From positions 1 through 42,927 of the forward strand of contig NZ_RBXP01000017.1 in NCBI RefSeq assembly GCF_003634965.1: a stretch of DNA of 42,927 nt, given 5' to 3'. This DNA comes from Azonexus fungiphilus (GTDB taxonomy: Bacteria > Pseudomonadota > Gammaproteobacteria > Burkholderiales > Rhodocyclaceae). The notes under the pieces are model-generated. The model was not told where the DNA came from. It searched no databases and saw only the letters and a list, made by a program, of their open reading frames with translations. Shown here in pieces: positions 29,513 through 39,373 of this stretch; the first letter of the stretch is position 1; each line of letters opens with the position of its first letter. The position numbers and the translations under genes are program-made.

Positions 29513-29962
29513 TCATTTGCCGCCAGTCCGTTTGCTAGCCGTGTTGGGTGGGAGATATACGTACTGCTCGTGTTCATTTCCCTTGCGCTTCCTGTCGGCC
29601 CCGTCGCAACTGCCGCATTCGCAACAATTTGCGAAATCGAAAATCGACGAACAGGACTTGCTGGCCGGCGTATTGCAATTGAAATCGCCCGGCAGGTCGC
29701 ACCCCAGGTCACAGTCGCCACGTTGTCTGCGATGCGGCCGTCCATGCACTGGCGAAAAGCGGCGATGGGCTACGCCACAAAGGTAAGTGCGACGACGCAG
29801 CACCGCCAGACCTGCGATAACGCCGTAGCGGCGAACGGCACGAAACCCCAGCGCCGAACAGCTTTCGCGGCCGGTGTGAATGCGATAGGCGCAGCAGAAG
29901 CCTTTATACGGCGATACGTAGCGTTGGTAGGCCGATATTGCTCCGAGGACAAATCTGCGCAT
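29513..29962 (-). CDS. YidD-like protein with cysteine-rich tail, last gene of the array
   Basis: 149 residues from ATG 29962, which lies just inside the attC-like site. Residues 1-75 resemble YidD (membrane protein insertion efficiency factor, haemolytic domain): ISAYQRYVSPYKGFCC, CSALGFRAVRRYGVIAGLAV and a basic stretch. YidD normally helps YidC insert proteins in the inner membrane. The second half is unusual: a Cys-rich segment (CDLGCDLPGDFNCN ... CCECGSCDGAD) and a charged tail (KRKGNEHEQYVY). No attC follows its stop, so it is either the oldest cassette, whose attC is lost, or a resident gene. An earlier in-frame ATG (30022) would extend it across the attC. Functional assignment beyond the family is uncertain. 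Confidence 0.6.
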   Translation of the reverse strand: MRRFVLGAISAYQRYVSPYKGFCCAYRIHTGRESCSALGFRAVRRYGVIAGLAVLRRRTYLCGVAHRRFSPVHGRPHRRQRGDCDLGCDLPGDFNCNTPASKSCSSIFDFANCCECGSCDGADRKRKGNEHEQYVYLPPNTASKRTGGK

Positions 29963-29974
29963 TCGGGTTTGGCG

Positions 29975-30055
29975 ACCTAATGCTGCAAAGCAACGGAGAC
30001 AGAAAACATAGCGTAGCGGCACTTTGGGCGTCCTTGTGCACTTGTGTCGTTAGCC
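29975..30055 (-). repeat. attC-like site 1 (degenerate)
   Basis: On the minus strand it begins with core GGCTAAC (plus GTTAGCC 30049-30055), which holds the stop codon of the upstream cassette gene, and ends ATTAGGT (plus ACCTAAT 29975-29981), 81 bp. The arms are only partly complementary, so the site is degenerate compared with those at 31534 and 32024. Confidence 0.5.
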
Positions 30056-30529
30056 ATTATTTGATGCTACTGCTTTAATTTTTTTTGAGAGATACCAATA
30101 GTAGGCGGCTACTATTGCTGATATAAGGGCAACCCGCATCGGATTGTTTTTCAAATTCTCTTCGGTAAGAGATTCTGGATAAAAAATAAAAAATTCCAGA
30201 ATTCCAGCAACGATAAGTACAGGAAACATCACGGCCAGCAGGCGAATCGCTACAGGGAGGCCAATACATATCACTCTAACAAGGAAGTCCTTGTTGTCGC
30301 CACGTGAATTTATCTTGTAACAGTAGTGGACGCCAATTATTGATATGCAGAGCGTTATGACCGATAGTATGGTGTCGTAATGATTATAAGATCGTCCAAT
30401 ATGCAAGGCTGGTTCTGATGCAAAAACCATGGCAATGGAAAAAAACAGCATGTACTTGAACTCTTCCTTTTGGCTGACGTTTCCTGACTTGAAATCTTCA
30501 ACGAGAGAATCAACTTTCCATAAGTACAT
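30050..30529 (-). CDS. cassette gene: small multi-pass membrane protein, unknown
   Basis: 159 residues with about four hydrophobic helices (near 27-45, 53-75, 83-117, 132-150), Lys-rich ends and no recognised domain. Base composition is strikingly AT-rich for this genome, a sign of recent acquisition. Its TAA stop lies inside the attC core GGCTAAC, and AAAAGGAAAAATCA precedes the ATG at 30529. Position, size and flanking sites identify it as an integron cassette gene. Function unknown. Confidence 0.7.
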   Translation of the reverse strand: MYLWKVDSLVEDFKSGNVSQKEEFKYMLFFSIAMVFASEPALHIGRSYNHYDTILSVITLCISIIGVHYCYKINSRGDNKDFLVRVICIGLPVAIRLLAVMFPVLIVAGILEFFIFYPESLTEENLKNNPMRVALISAIVAAYYWYLSKKIKAVASNNG

Positions 30530-30545
30530 TGATTTTTCCTTTTAT

Positions 30546-30676
30546 GGTTAACATTTGAGGTAAAAGGCGGCCCATTTGCGGGACGTTCAGCGATCGGAGG
30601 GGGCGAGGTTGATGGTTAGATATTTCTCTTTGCCGATCAAAGTACGCGACGAGTTCGTCGTTTGCGTCGGTTAGCC
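30546..30676 (-). repeat. attC-like site 2
   Basis: Ends on the minus strand with GTTAACC (plus GGTTAAC 30546-30552). Two possible opening cores are present: ATCTAAC (plus GTTAGAT 30615-30621, an exact RYYYAAC match, giving a 76-bp site) and GGCTAAC (plus GTTAGCC 30670-30676, 131 bp). The inner part CAACCTCGCCCCCT..CGATCGCT resembles the same part of attC 3 (CAACCTCGCTCCCT..CGGTCGCT), favouring the inner core. Confidence 0.55.
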
Positions 30677-30682
30677 ATTTGG

Positions 30683-31063
30683 CTAGAGCTTCAAAGTGGC
30701 CTGAATTTCAAAACGTTTCAGCAGGTCTTGAATGCGAGGATCAGTACAGCCATTTGTGCGAATGGCCTCGTCGATTGCCTTTTCTACGGCGCTGGAACGT
30801 TGTTTCAAACCATCAATGATCTGTTGCTCCGATTGGTTTGAATTTCGTTTTTTCAATTCTTCAACAGCGCGGAAAGAAACCACCTTGAAGTTTGCGAGGA
30901 AATTTGAAAGGGTTTTTTGATCGGGCTTCGAGCATCGGCTGGTTGCGTAACTCGCTTGAACAAACTGCCCCATGATTTGCACGATGTCGAGTTGTTGAGC
31001 AACTGCGAAGGGCGAAATTGTCAGTACGATTACAGTAAGAGCCGTTGTAAGTAAGCGTTTCAT
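30683..31063 (-). CDS. cassette gene: exported small protein, unknown
   Basis: 126 residues beginning with a clear signal peptide (MKRLLTTALTVIVLTISPFAVA, cut before QQ). The mature part is helical and charged with two cysteines (about 43 and 106: SRCSKPDQ and TNGCTDPR) that may form a disulfide. No known domain recognised. It starts 21 bases from the recombination-type GTTAGCC site at 31084-31090 and is followed by attC 2, the layout of a cassette. AT-richer than the chromosome. Confidence 0.7.
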   Translation of the reverse strand: MKRLLTTALTVIVLTISPFAVAQQLDIVQIMGQFVQASYATSRCSKPDQKTLSNFLANFKVVSFRAVEELKKRNSNQSEQQIIDGLKQRSSAVEKAIDEAIRTNGCTDPRIQDLLKRFEIQATLKL

Positions 31064-31083
31064 GTGTGTTCCCTGGATTGAAT

Positions 31084-31090
31084 GGCTAAC
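31084..31090 (-). repeat. cassette boundary core GTTAGCC
   Basis: Minus-strand GTTAGCC, part of the 10-bp direct repeat GGCTAACGAA (plus) found here and at 31334. It bounds the exported-protein cassette. A partner core within normal attC distance is not clear; GTCCAAC (plus GTTGGAC 31281-31287) is far away. Confidence 0.4.
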
Positions 31091-31184
31091 GAAGCTTTAG
31101 AAAAAGTATCCTCATGCCCGCATCGTGCCGTGAACCATATGGAATAACAAGGCTCCGGGCTGCACTTGAGTTCAGCAGGCGGCA

Positions 31185-31346
31185 ATGGCACGCTACGAAG
31201 CAATCGACGCCAGCCCGAGCTTCCTGGCGGTGGATCTGGCCCAAGACCAGCGAAGCACTGCCAGCGTTGATGTGAAGCGGGTTGGACCCGCGCGGGGAGA
31301 GCCTGATCACCTCCAGGAGATGAAGTCACTCTCGGCTAACGAATGA
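31185..31346 (+). pseudogene. truncated transposase-like N-terminus (IS1182-type)
   Basis: A 53-codon plus-strand frame. Its first 20 residues (MARYEAIDASPSFLAVDLAQ) resemble the very start of IS1182-type transposases as I remember them (MARYK-x-D-x-SP...). It then diverges and stops in the second GGCTAACGAA repeat. The rest of a transposase is absent. I read it as the remnant of an insertion sequence caught between cassette boundaries; the assignment rests on about 20 residues. Confidence 0.4.
31334..31340 (-). repeat. cassette boundary core GTTAGCC (second copy)
   Basis: Plus-strand GGCTAACGAA repeats the sequence at 31084, 250 bases away. As integron recombination occurs in the GTT core, two such cores in the same orientation delimit a cassette-like unit. 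Confidence 0.4.
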
Positions 31347-31431
31347 GTCCCCCGCGCGCGTCTTTCATCAGGGTCCGGGCAAATGCCCAACATGACCGGT
31401 TGTAGTACCGCAGTCCTTCACCTTCTCGCAT
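31336..31431 (-). CDS. 31-codon frame, unknown
   Basis: A short minus frame beginning MREGEGLRYYNRSCW whose TAG stop lies in the GTTAG core at 31334-31340, as for the longer cassette genes. It contains a small GGGCA-TT-TGCCC hairpin. No family can be assigned and no good ribosome-binding site is evident; it may be chance. Confidence 0.2.
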   Translation of the reverse strand: MREGEGLRYYNRSCWAFARTLMKDARGGLIR

Positions 31432-31533
31432 CGACACGGCAGGAATGGATGAGTCGCAGGAACACAGGATCAGGAATGAAACGATAAAAATTCAGAATGC
31501 CGCTTGCGGAAAACGGGGAAGCCCTTGTAGTAG

Positions 31534-31614
31534 AGCTAACCGGCGCTGCGCCGCGCCGCTTTTTGGCGCAGCGTCTAGCGACCGCAGGGAGCGAGGTTGA
31601 GCGCAGGGTTAGGC
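31534..31614 (-). repeat. attC site 3 (well conserved)
   Basis: Minus strand: opens with GCCTAAC (plus GTTAGGC 31608-31614), an exact RYYYAAC core containing the TAA stop of the adjacent cassette gene, and closes with GTTAGCT (plus AGCTAAC 31534-31540); 81 bp. The arms CTAACC-TGCGCT and CTAACCGGCGCTGCG pair after strand exchange, with GC-rich inner repeats around CAAAAAG, giving the bulged hairpin expected of attC. Confidence 0.85.
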
Positions 31615-32007
31615 ATTTAGCAAGGCCGCTATTTTTTTTGAGAAGGAGCCATCTACGGCTTCTTGTCCGGGGATAAATTCGTGCTTACTAACGAGTTTAA
31701 GTTGCGGATCATATAAAGATAACTCAAGGGGGATGGACTGAAATATGTGGCGAACATTAACGTCAAAAGCATGAACTCCCTCAATAAACTCTTTGATAGC
31801 GCTGTGATAACGAGGATCGGCTACTGCTACAAGGCATACCATCTCGGCCGTGTTGGAGCGGACACGGTACCAATCTTGGACAATTGACGAGAATTCACCA
31901 GCCTCGGGTAAAAGCTTATCGATGTCTTCCAAATTGGCGACGAGGATGATCGAAAATTTTTCCGCTGTTCCGTTTTGTCCTTGACGAACCATTTCTCGTT
32001 GATCCAT
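31609..32007 (-). CDS. cassette gene: unknown 132-residue protein
   Basis: 132 residues, soluble, mixed alpha/beta, with no recognised domain. Segments such as FSIILVANLEDIDKLLPEAGEFSSIVQDWYRV and AVADPRYHSAIKEF (quoted by parts) give no family. The start at 32007 is 17 bases from the attC 4 boundary core GTTAGGC, and the TAA stop is within the attC 3 core, so it fills one cassette exactly. Less GC-rich than the chromosome. Confidence 0.72.
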   Translation of the reverse strand: MDQREMVRQGQNGTAEKFSIILVANLEDIDKLLPEAGEFSSIVQDWYRVRSNTAEMVCLVAVADPRYHSAIKEFIEGVHAFDVNVRHIFQSIPLELSLYDPQLKLVSKHEFIPGQEAVDGSFSKKIAALLNA

Positions 32008-32023
32008 ATGCTCTTTCGAAAAT

Positions 32024-32128
32024 GCCTAACGTTCGAGATCAGGGGCCGCCGAGGAGCGCAGCGACGAGGGAACCGGCAAGCAAGCGAAGCGCCGCTTGCC
32101 GGCGGTCCCCTGGATCGAAGGGTTATGC
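32024..32128 (-). repeat. attC site 4 (well conserved)
   Basis: Minus strand: opens GCATAAC (plus GTTATGC 32122-32128, containing the stop of the first cassette gene) and closes GTTAGGC (plus GCCTAAC 32024-32030, an exact GTTRRRY match); 105 bp. The arms TTCGATCCAGGGGACCGCC and TTCGAGATCAGGGGCCGCC are near-identical after inversion with a few extrahelical bases, the hallmark of a folded attC. An inner GCCGGCAAGC/GCTTGCCGG stem completes it. Confidence 0.9.
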
Positions 32129-32710
32129 ATCGGGCGTACCGCCATTTGGCGCAAGCGACTTGGCGGCCTCAAGGAAAGCCAGTTGCGCCTTCGCGAAGTC
32201 ACCAAATGTCTTGGTGGTGTGATTTTTTGCGCTCAGTACCCAAGGCCGCGAGCGCTCCCTGTGGTTTGTTTCGACAACGTCTTCACCATCGAATACTAGG
32301 TCGTAAGCGATGGCCTCAAAGTTAAGCGAGACGTCAGGGGTCTTTATGAGCTTTCCATTCTTGAACATCCGGTGCAGCGAGATAGCCTCCCCATCGCGCT
32401 GAACAATCCACCCCAACTGCTGGAGGTTGTTGGTGTGGCAAGCGGCAAACTCCTCAACGGATGAGCAGATGGTCGGAGGAACGGGAAGCGTACCCGCCAA
32501 CACAGAGGGAACGCCTTCAACGGCAAGTTCCATTTTTTCGAGCAAGAACGTCTTGGTCTCACCGGTAGGAATGCAGCGAGCGCGAACCTTTCCGTCTTTC
32601 AACGACAGAGGATGCAATTCGCGTTCAGCGCCGGGAGAGGAGCCGCCGAAGTAGCGCACGCGAATGGAGCCTCCGCTATCAATGGCTTTGAGGATCGCCT
32701 CTTGGACCAT
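32123..32710 (-). CDS. first cassette gene: WYL-like domain protein
   Basis: 195 residues. Residues 1-65 resemble a WYL domain, the Sm-like ligand-sensing fold of many regulators of phage-defence and stress genes: AIDSGGSIRVRYFGGSSPGAERELHPLSL, then VRARCIPTGETKTFLLEKM (quoted in parts). No helix-turn-helix is present. The rest (EEFAACHTNNLQQLGW, ISLHRMFKNGKL, TKTFGDFAKAQLAFLEAAK) is unassigned. ATG 32710 is preferred over GTG 32713 because AGAGG stands seven bases away. Being first after attI it should be the best expressed. The TAA stop lies in the attC 4 core. WYL assignment is by pattern, not by search. Confidence 0.65.
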   Translation of the reverse strand: MVQEAILKAIDSGGSIRVRYFGGSSPGAERELHPLSLKDGKVRARCIPTGETKTFLLEKMELAVEGVPSVLAGTLPVPPTICSSVEEFAACHTNNLQQLGWIVQRDGEAISLHRMFKNGKLIKTPDVSLNFEAIAYDLVFDGEDVVETNHRERSRPWVLSAKNHTTKTFGDFAKAQLAFLEAAKSLAPNGGTPDA

Positions 32711-32731
32711 CACTGTGCCTCTGTGATAGAT

Positions 32732-32797
32732 GCATAACGTTAAATGTGGAACCTAATTGACGGGAAGCTATCCGTCATATAGGCTGGATAAAAAAAC
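32732..32797 (-). other. attI-type primary recombination site (bounds approximate)
   Basis: Minus-strand AACGTTATGC (plus GCATAAC 32732-32738) lies 22 bases before the first cassette start and repeats the GTTATGC core of attC 4. It is the junction expected between attI and the first cassette. The rest of attI extends toward intI through an AT-rich tract; its outer limit is not visible by eye. Confidence 0.6.
32757..32783 (+). promoter_or_regulatory. candidate integrase promoter
   Basis: TTGACG (32757-32762) and TATAGG (32778-32783) with a 15-base spacer, reading toward the integrase 60 bases downstream. Spacing is short, so strength is uncertain. Confidence 0.4.
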
Positions 32798-32799
32798 AG
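32784..32799. promoter_or_regulatory. LexA-box-like operator
   Basis: CTGG-ATAAAAAA-ACAG matches the LexA consensus CTGT-N8-ACAG in all but one defined base and has the usual AT-rich centre. It lies directly after the candidate -10 of the integrase promoter, as in SOS-controlled intI promoters known from Vibrio and class 1 integrons. Confidence 0.55.
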
Positions 32800-32842
32800 T
32801 ATCATGTTGTTTCAGTGACTTGGCAGATTTTAGGGGGGCGCG

Positions 32843-33712
32843 ATGAACACCTTGAATCCTTCGTCGCAGAAGCCTCCTGGCACTACGGCCCCCAGGTTGC
32901 TTGACCGAGTGCGCGAGAAAATTCGCTTGAAGCACTACAGCTTGCGTACCGAAGAGGCTTATACCGATTGGATTAGACGATTTATCCTGCATCATGGCAA
33001 GCGTCATCCTGATGGGATGGGTGCTGTCGAGGTGGCGGCGTTTCTGACGCATCTTGCCGTGGCGGGAAAGGTGGCGGCGTCGACGCAGAATCAGGCCAAA
33101 AGCGCCTTGCTGTTCCTGTATCGCGAAGTTCTTGAAATTGACCTTCCGTGGCTGGATAACGTCGAGCGCGCCAAGGCGCCGAAACGTTTGCCCGTGGTCC
33201 TGACCAGGGGCGACGGCAAGGGCTTCAAGGATCGGGGCACCATGCTGCCCGCCTCCGCCATTGAACCTCTACAGGCGCATTTGCTGCGGGTTCGCGAACT
33301 GCATGAGCGCGATCTGGCGGATGCTGTGGCGCCGGTTTTCCTGCCTTATGCCCTGTCGCGGAAGTATCCGGGGGCCGGGCGTGAATGGGGGTGGCAGTAC
33401 GTGTTTCCGGCTGCCGGGTTGTCGGAAGATCCGCGCAGTGGCGAGGTTCGGCGCCATCATCTCCTTGACCAGGCATTCCAGCGTGCGATGAAGCAGGCTG
33501 TCCGGGAGGCAGGTCTTGTCAAGCCAGCGACGCCGCATACCTTGCGCCATTCCTTCGCCACCCATCTGCTGGAATCGGGTTACGACATCCGTACCGTGCA
33601 GGAACTGCTGGGCCACTCGGACGTGTCGACGACGATGATCTACACGCATGTGCTCAATCGGGGCGGGCGGGGTGTGGTGTCGCCGCTGGATGCGGTGCGC
33701 GCTTTACAGTAG
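32843..33712 (+). CDS. intI: integron integrase IntI with internal deletion of the first catalytic box
   Basis: 289 residues, shorter than the usual 320-340. N-terminal SAM-like DNA-binding domain ([39 protein letters not shown]). The catalytic half retains GKGFKDR with the conserved lysine (about 126-131), the integron-specific insert ([24 protein letters not shown] ... [11 protein letters not shown]), [12 protein letters not shown] (His232, Arg235), LGHSD (His258) and nucleophile Tyr267 in [14 protein letters not shown]. But LPVVLTR (to 122) joins directly to GDGKGFKD. The roughly 50 residues that normally lie between, including the box-I arginine (LLYGTGMRxxE type), are missing, in frame. 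It is predicted to bind DNA but not to recombine. A G-rich AGGGGGG ribosome site precedes ATG 32843. It diverges from the cassettes, as in all integrons. Confidence 0.9.
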   Translation: MNTLNPSSQKPPGTTAPRLLDRVREKIRLKHYSLRTEEAYTDWIRRFILHHGKRHPDGMGAVEVAAFLTHLAVAGKVAASTQNQAKSALLFLYREVLEIDLPWLDNVERAKAPKRLPVVLTRGDGKGFKDRGTMLPASAIEPLQAHLLRVRELHERDLADAVAPVFLPYALSRKYPGAGREWGWQYVFPAAGLSEDPRSGEVRRHHLLDQAFQRAMKQAVREAGLVKPATPHTLRHSFATHLLESGYDIRTVQELLGHSDVSTTMIYTHVLNRGGRGVVSPLDAVRALQ

Positions 33713-33755
33713 CCGGCGTTGGCAATACTCTCCGGCAAAACTTGGATGTTGAACC

Positions 33756-35069
33756 TTGAGCGATTTGTTTTCTTCTACCGAAGTCGACCGTTCCGCCCCG
33801 CTGGCCGAACAGTTGCGCCCGCAGACGCCGGACGAGGTTATCGGCCAGCAGCATCTGCTCGGGCCGGGCAAGCCGCTGCGTCTGGCGTTTGCGTCCGGGC
33901 AGCCGCATTCGATGATCCTGTGGGGGCCGCCGGGCGTTGGCAAAACCACCTTGGCGCGGATGATGGCGACGCAGTTCCAGTGCGAGTTCATCGCCCTGTC
34001 GGCAGTGTTTTCCGGGATCAAGGAGGTGCGCGAGGCGGTGGCGCAGGCCGAACTGTGGAAGGCGCAGGGCAAGCGGACCATCCTCTTCGTCGATGAAATC
34101 CACCGCTTCAACAAGTCGCAGCAGGACGGCTTTTTGCCCTTTGTCGAAAGCGGGCTGTTCACCTTCATCGGTGCGACCACCGAGAATCCCTCGTTCGAGG
34201 TCAATTCGGCGCTGTTGTCGCGGGCTTCGGTCTATGTGCTGAAGTCGCTCGACGAGGCCGAGATGGGGCAATTGTTCGACCGCGCCCAGGCACGGGCGCT
34301 GGCCGACCTGGCGTTTGACGACGAGGCGAAGACGCGCCTGACCGGGCTGGCCGACGGCGACGCGCGGCGCCTGCTCAACCTGCTCGAACAGGTGCGCACG
34401 GCGGCGCGGGCGGCCGGCGTGGCGACGGTCGACGGCGGTTTCATCGAAGAAACCATGGCGCAGAACCTGCGTCGTTTCGACAAGGGCGGCGACGCCTTCT
34501 ACGACCAGATTTCGGCGCTGCACAAGTCGGTGCGCGGTTCCAGCCCGGACGGCGCGCTTTACTGGTTCGGGCGGATGATCGATGGCGGCGCCGATCCGCG
34601 TTACCTGGCCCGGCGCATCGTGCGCATGGCCTGGGAGGACATCGGCCTGGCCGATCCGCGGGCGATGCAGATCGCCAACGACGCGGCCGCCACCTACGAG
34701 CGCCTAGGTTCGCCCGAGGGCGAGCTGGCGCTGGCCCAGGCAGTCATCTATCTGGCCGTCGCGGCCAAGTCGAACGCCGGCTACATGGCCTGGAACCAGG
34801 CCCGTGCCTTCGTCGCCAAGGATGCGTCGAAGCCGGTGCCGGTGCATCTGCGCAACGCGCCGACCAAGCTGATGAAGGAACTCGGCTACGGCAAGGAATA
34901 CCGCTACGCGCACGACGAGCCGGAGGCCTACGCCGCCGGCGAGAGCTACCTGCCGGACGGCATGGCCGAGCCGCGCTGGTACCAGCCGACGCCGCGCGGG
35001 CTGGAAGGCAAGATCGGCGAGAAGCTGGCCCACCTGCGCGAACTCGATCGCAAGGCGGGCAAGAAGTAG
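33756..35069 (+). CDS. rarA: replication-associated recombination protein A (MgsA/RarA), AAA+ ATPase
   Basis: 437 residues starting at TTG 33756 (SDLFSSTEVDRSAPLAEQLRP). AAA+ clamp-loader-like core: Walker A GPPGVGKTT (57-65), Walker B ILFVDEIHR (109-117), sensor 1 FIGATTENPSFEVN, arginine-finger region LLSRASVY. The C-terminal tetramerisation part has FYDQISALHKSVRGSSPDGALYW and RNAPTKLMKELGYGKEYRYAHDEPE. It acts at stalled forks and ssDNA gaps with RecA and SSB. In many proteobacteria it directly follows lolA; here it follows the integron. Confidence 0.95.
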   Translation: MSDLFSSTEVDRSAPLAEQLRPQTPDEVIGQQHLLGPGKPLRLAFASGQPHSMILWGPPGVGKTTLARMMATQFQCEFIALSAVFSGIKEVREAVAQAELWKAQGKRTILFVDEIHRFNKSQQDGFLPFVESGLFTFIGATTENPSFEVNSALLSRASVYVLKSLDEAEMGQLFDRAQARALADLAFDDEAKTRLTGLADGDARRLLNLLEQVRTAARAAGVATVDGGFIEETMAQNLRRFDKGGDAFYDQISALHKSVRGSSPDGALYWFGRMIDGGADPRYLARRIVRMAWEDIGLADPRAMQIANDAAATYERLGSPEGELALAQAVIYLAVAAKSNAGYMAWNQARAFVAKDASKPVPVHLRNAPTKLMKELGYGKEYRYAHDEPEAYAAGESYLPDGMAEPRWYQPTPRGLEGKIGEKLAHLRELDRKAGKK

Positions 35070-35087
35070 GCGGTTTTTCGGTCGATT

Positions 35088-35103
35088 TGACGGTCGACCG
35101 TCA
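35088..35103. repeat. intergenic palindrome, copy 3 (16 bp)
   Basis: TGACGGTCGACCGTCA, perfect, between the convergent ends of rarA and the M14 peptidase gene; preceded by GCGGTTTTTCGGTCGATT. Same core as at 15941-15962. Confidence 0.85.
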
Positions 35104-35107
35104 GCGG

Positions 35108-38791
<3,684 letters not shown>

Positions 38792-38817
38792 ACCTGTGCT
38801 ATTATCTCGGCCGCTGC

Positions 38818-38905
<88 letters not shown>

Positions 38906-38925
38906 GCATTACACGATGTACGACG

Positions 38926-38950
38926 GCCAGCGCAACGCTGGCTTTTTTTT
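38926..38950 (+). terminator. rho-independent terminator after tRNA-Ser
   Basis: GCCAGCG-CAA-CGCTGGC, a perfect 7-bp stem with a three-base loop, followed by eight T residues, 21 bases after the tRNA. The next 134 bases to 39084 hold nothing I can recognise. Confidence 0.92.
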
Positions 38951-39084
38951 CGTCGGTCGTCATCGGGCGGTTCCGGCGCGTCATCGGGTTTCCTGTGCAT
39001 TCGCGGATGGCGGCGATCTTACCGCATCGCTCCGGCAGGATTTGTATCGAAATGCTAAACCGGGTGAAGCTGCCGCAGCAGTGG

Positions 39085-39282
39085 TCAGCGCCTGTTTGCG
39101 CGCCTTGCCTGCGCGTGCCGGGCGCCGCCCGGCTGGCCGGGGAAGGGGATCGGTGCGTGCGCTTCGGCGTCGGCGGCCGGGTCGTGGCGGGTGGCTCCCG
39201 GCCAGATCCAGCCGAGCACGTAGATCAGCAGGGCGGTGGCGAGGATGACGGCGAGCGGCGGGATGAAGAATTGATCGAGCAT
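39085..39282 (-). CDS. small single-pass membrane protein downstream of norD
   Basis: 65 residues starting MLDQFFIPPLAVILATALLIYVLGWIWPG, i.e. one membrane helix (about 7-27), then a polar Ala/Arg/Pro-rich tail ending RRANRR. AAAGGATAA stands before the ATG at 39282. It lies 89 bases after norD on the same strand and may be the last gene of the NO reductase locus. No family recognised. Confidence 0.5.
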   Translation of the reverse strand: MLDQFFIPPLAVILATALLIYVLGWIWPGATRHDPAADAEAHAPIPFPGQPGGARHAQARRANRR

Positions 39283-39363
39283 GCTGGCGATTATCCTTTT
39301 TTCATTATGCGGGATGGATTGTACGGAGGTCGCGCCCGGCCCGGAAGAGGCGCCGGCGCGAAA

Positions 39364-39373
39364 TCTGACGGTC
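39364..39373. repeat. half copy of the intergenic palindrome
   Basis: TCTGACGGTC equals the left arm of the palindrome at 15941-15962, followed by AACGGGTCA instead of the right arm; it overlaps the norD stop. It may be a decayed copy or chance. Confidence 0.3.

Larger units (their letters stand above)
31064..31608. other. gene-poor part of the array: two short segments bounded by recombination-type cores
   Basis: This 545-bp stretch has no convincing long gene. Cores GTTAGCC (minus) at 31084-31090 and 31334-31340, and GTTAGCT at 31534-31540, divide it into units of about 250 and 200 bp, a size suited to ORF-less or remnant cassettes. The first unit carries, on the plus strand, a truncated transposase-like start (31185-31346); the second a 31-codon minus frame. 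Minus-strand frames of 74-89 codons across the first unit (for example starting MIRLSPRGSNPLH) have no recognisable features. Confidence 0.5.

Noticed and set aside
29570..29980. 136-codon plus-strand frame opposite the YidD-like gene
   Set aside because: No motif or ribosome site; the minus strand has YidD-type sequence and the correct orientation for the array.
31060..31329. Minus-strand frames of 74-89 codons between the cassette cores
   Set aside because: Composition resembles an antisense shadow; the opposite strand has a transposase-like start. Kept only as part of the gene-poor region description.
31064..31608. Possible CRISPR array from repeated CTAAC-containing elements
   Set aside because: Only two copies of a 10-bp repeat with unequal spacing and no spacers of constant length; integron cores explain them.
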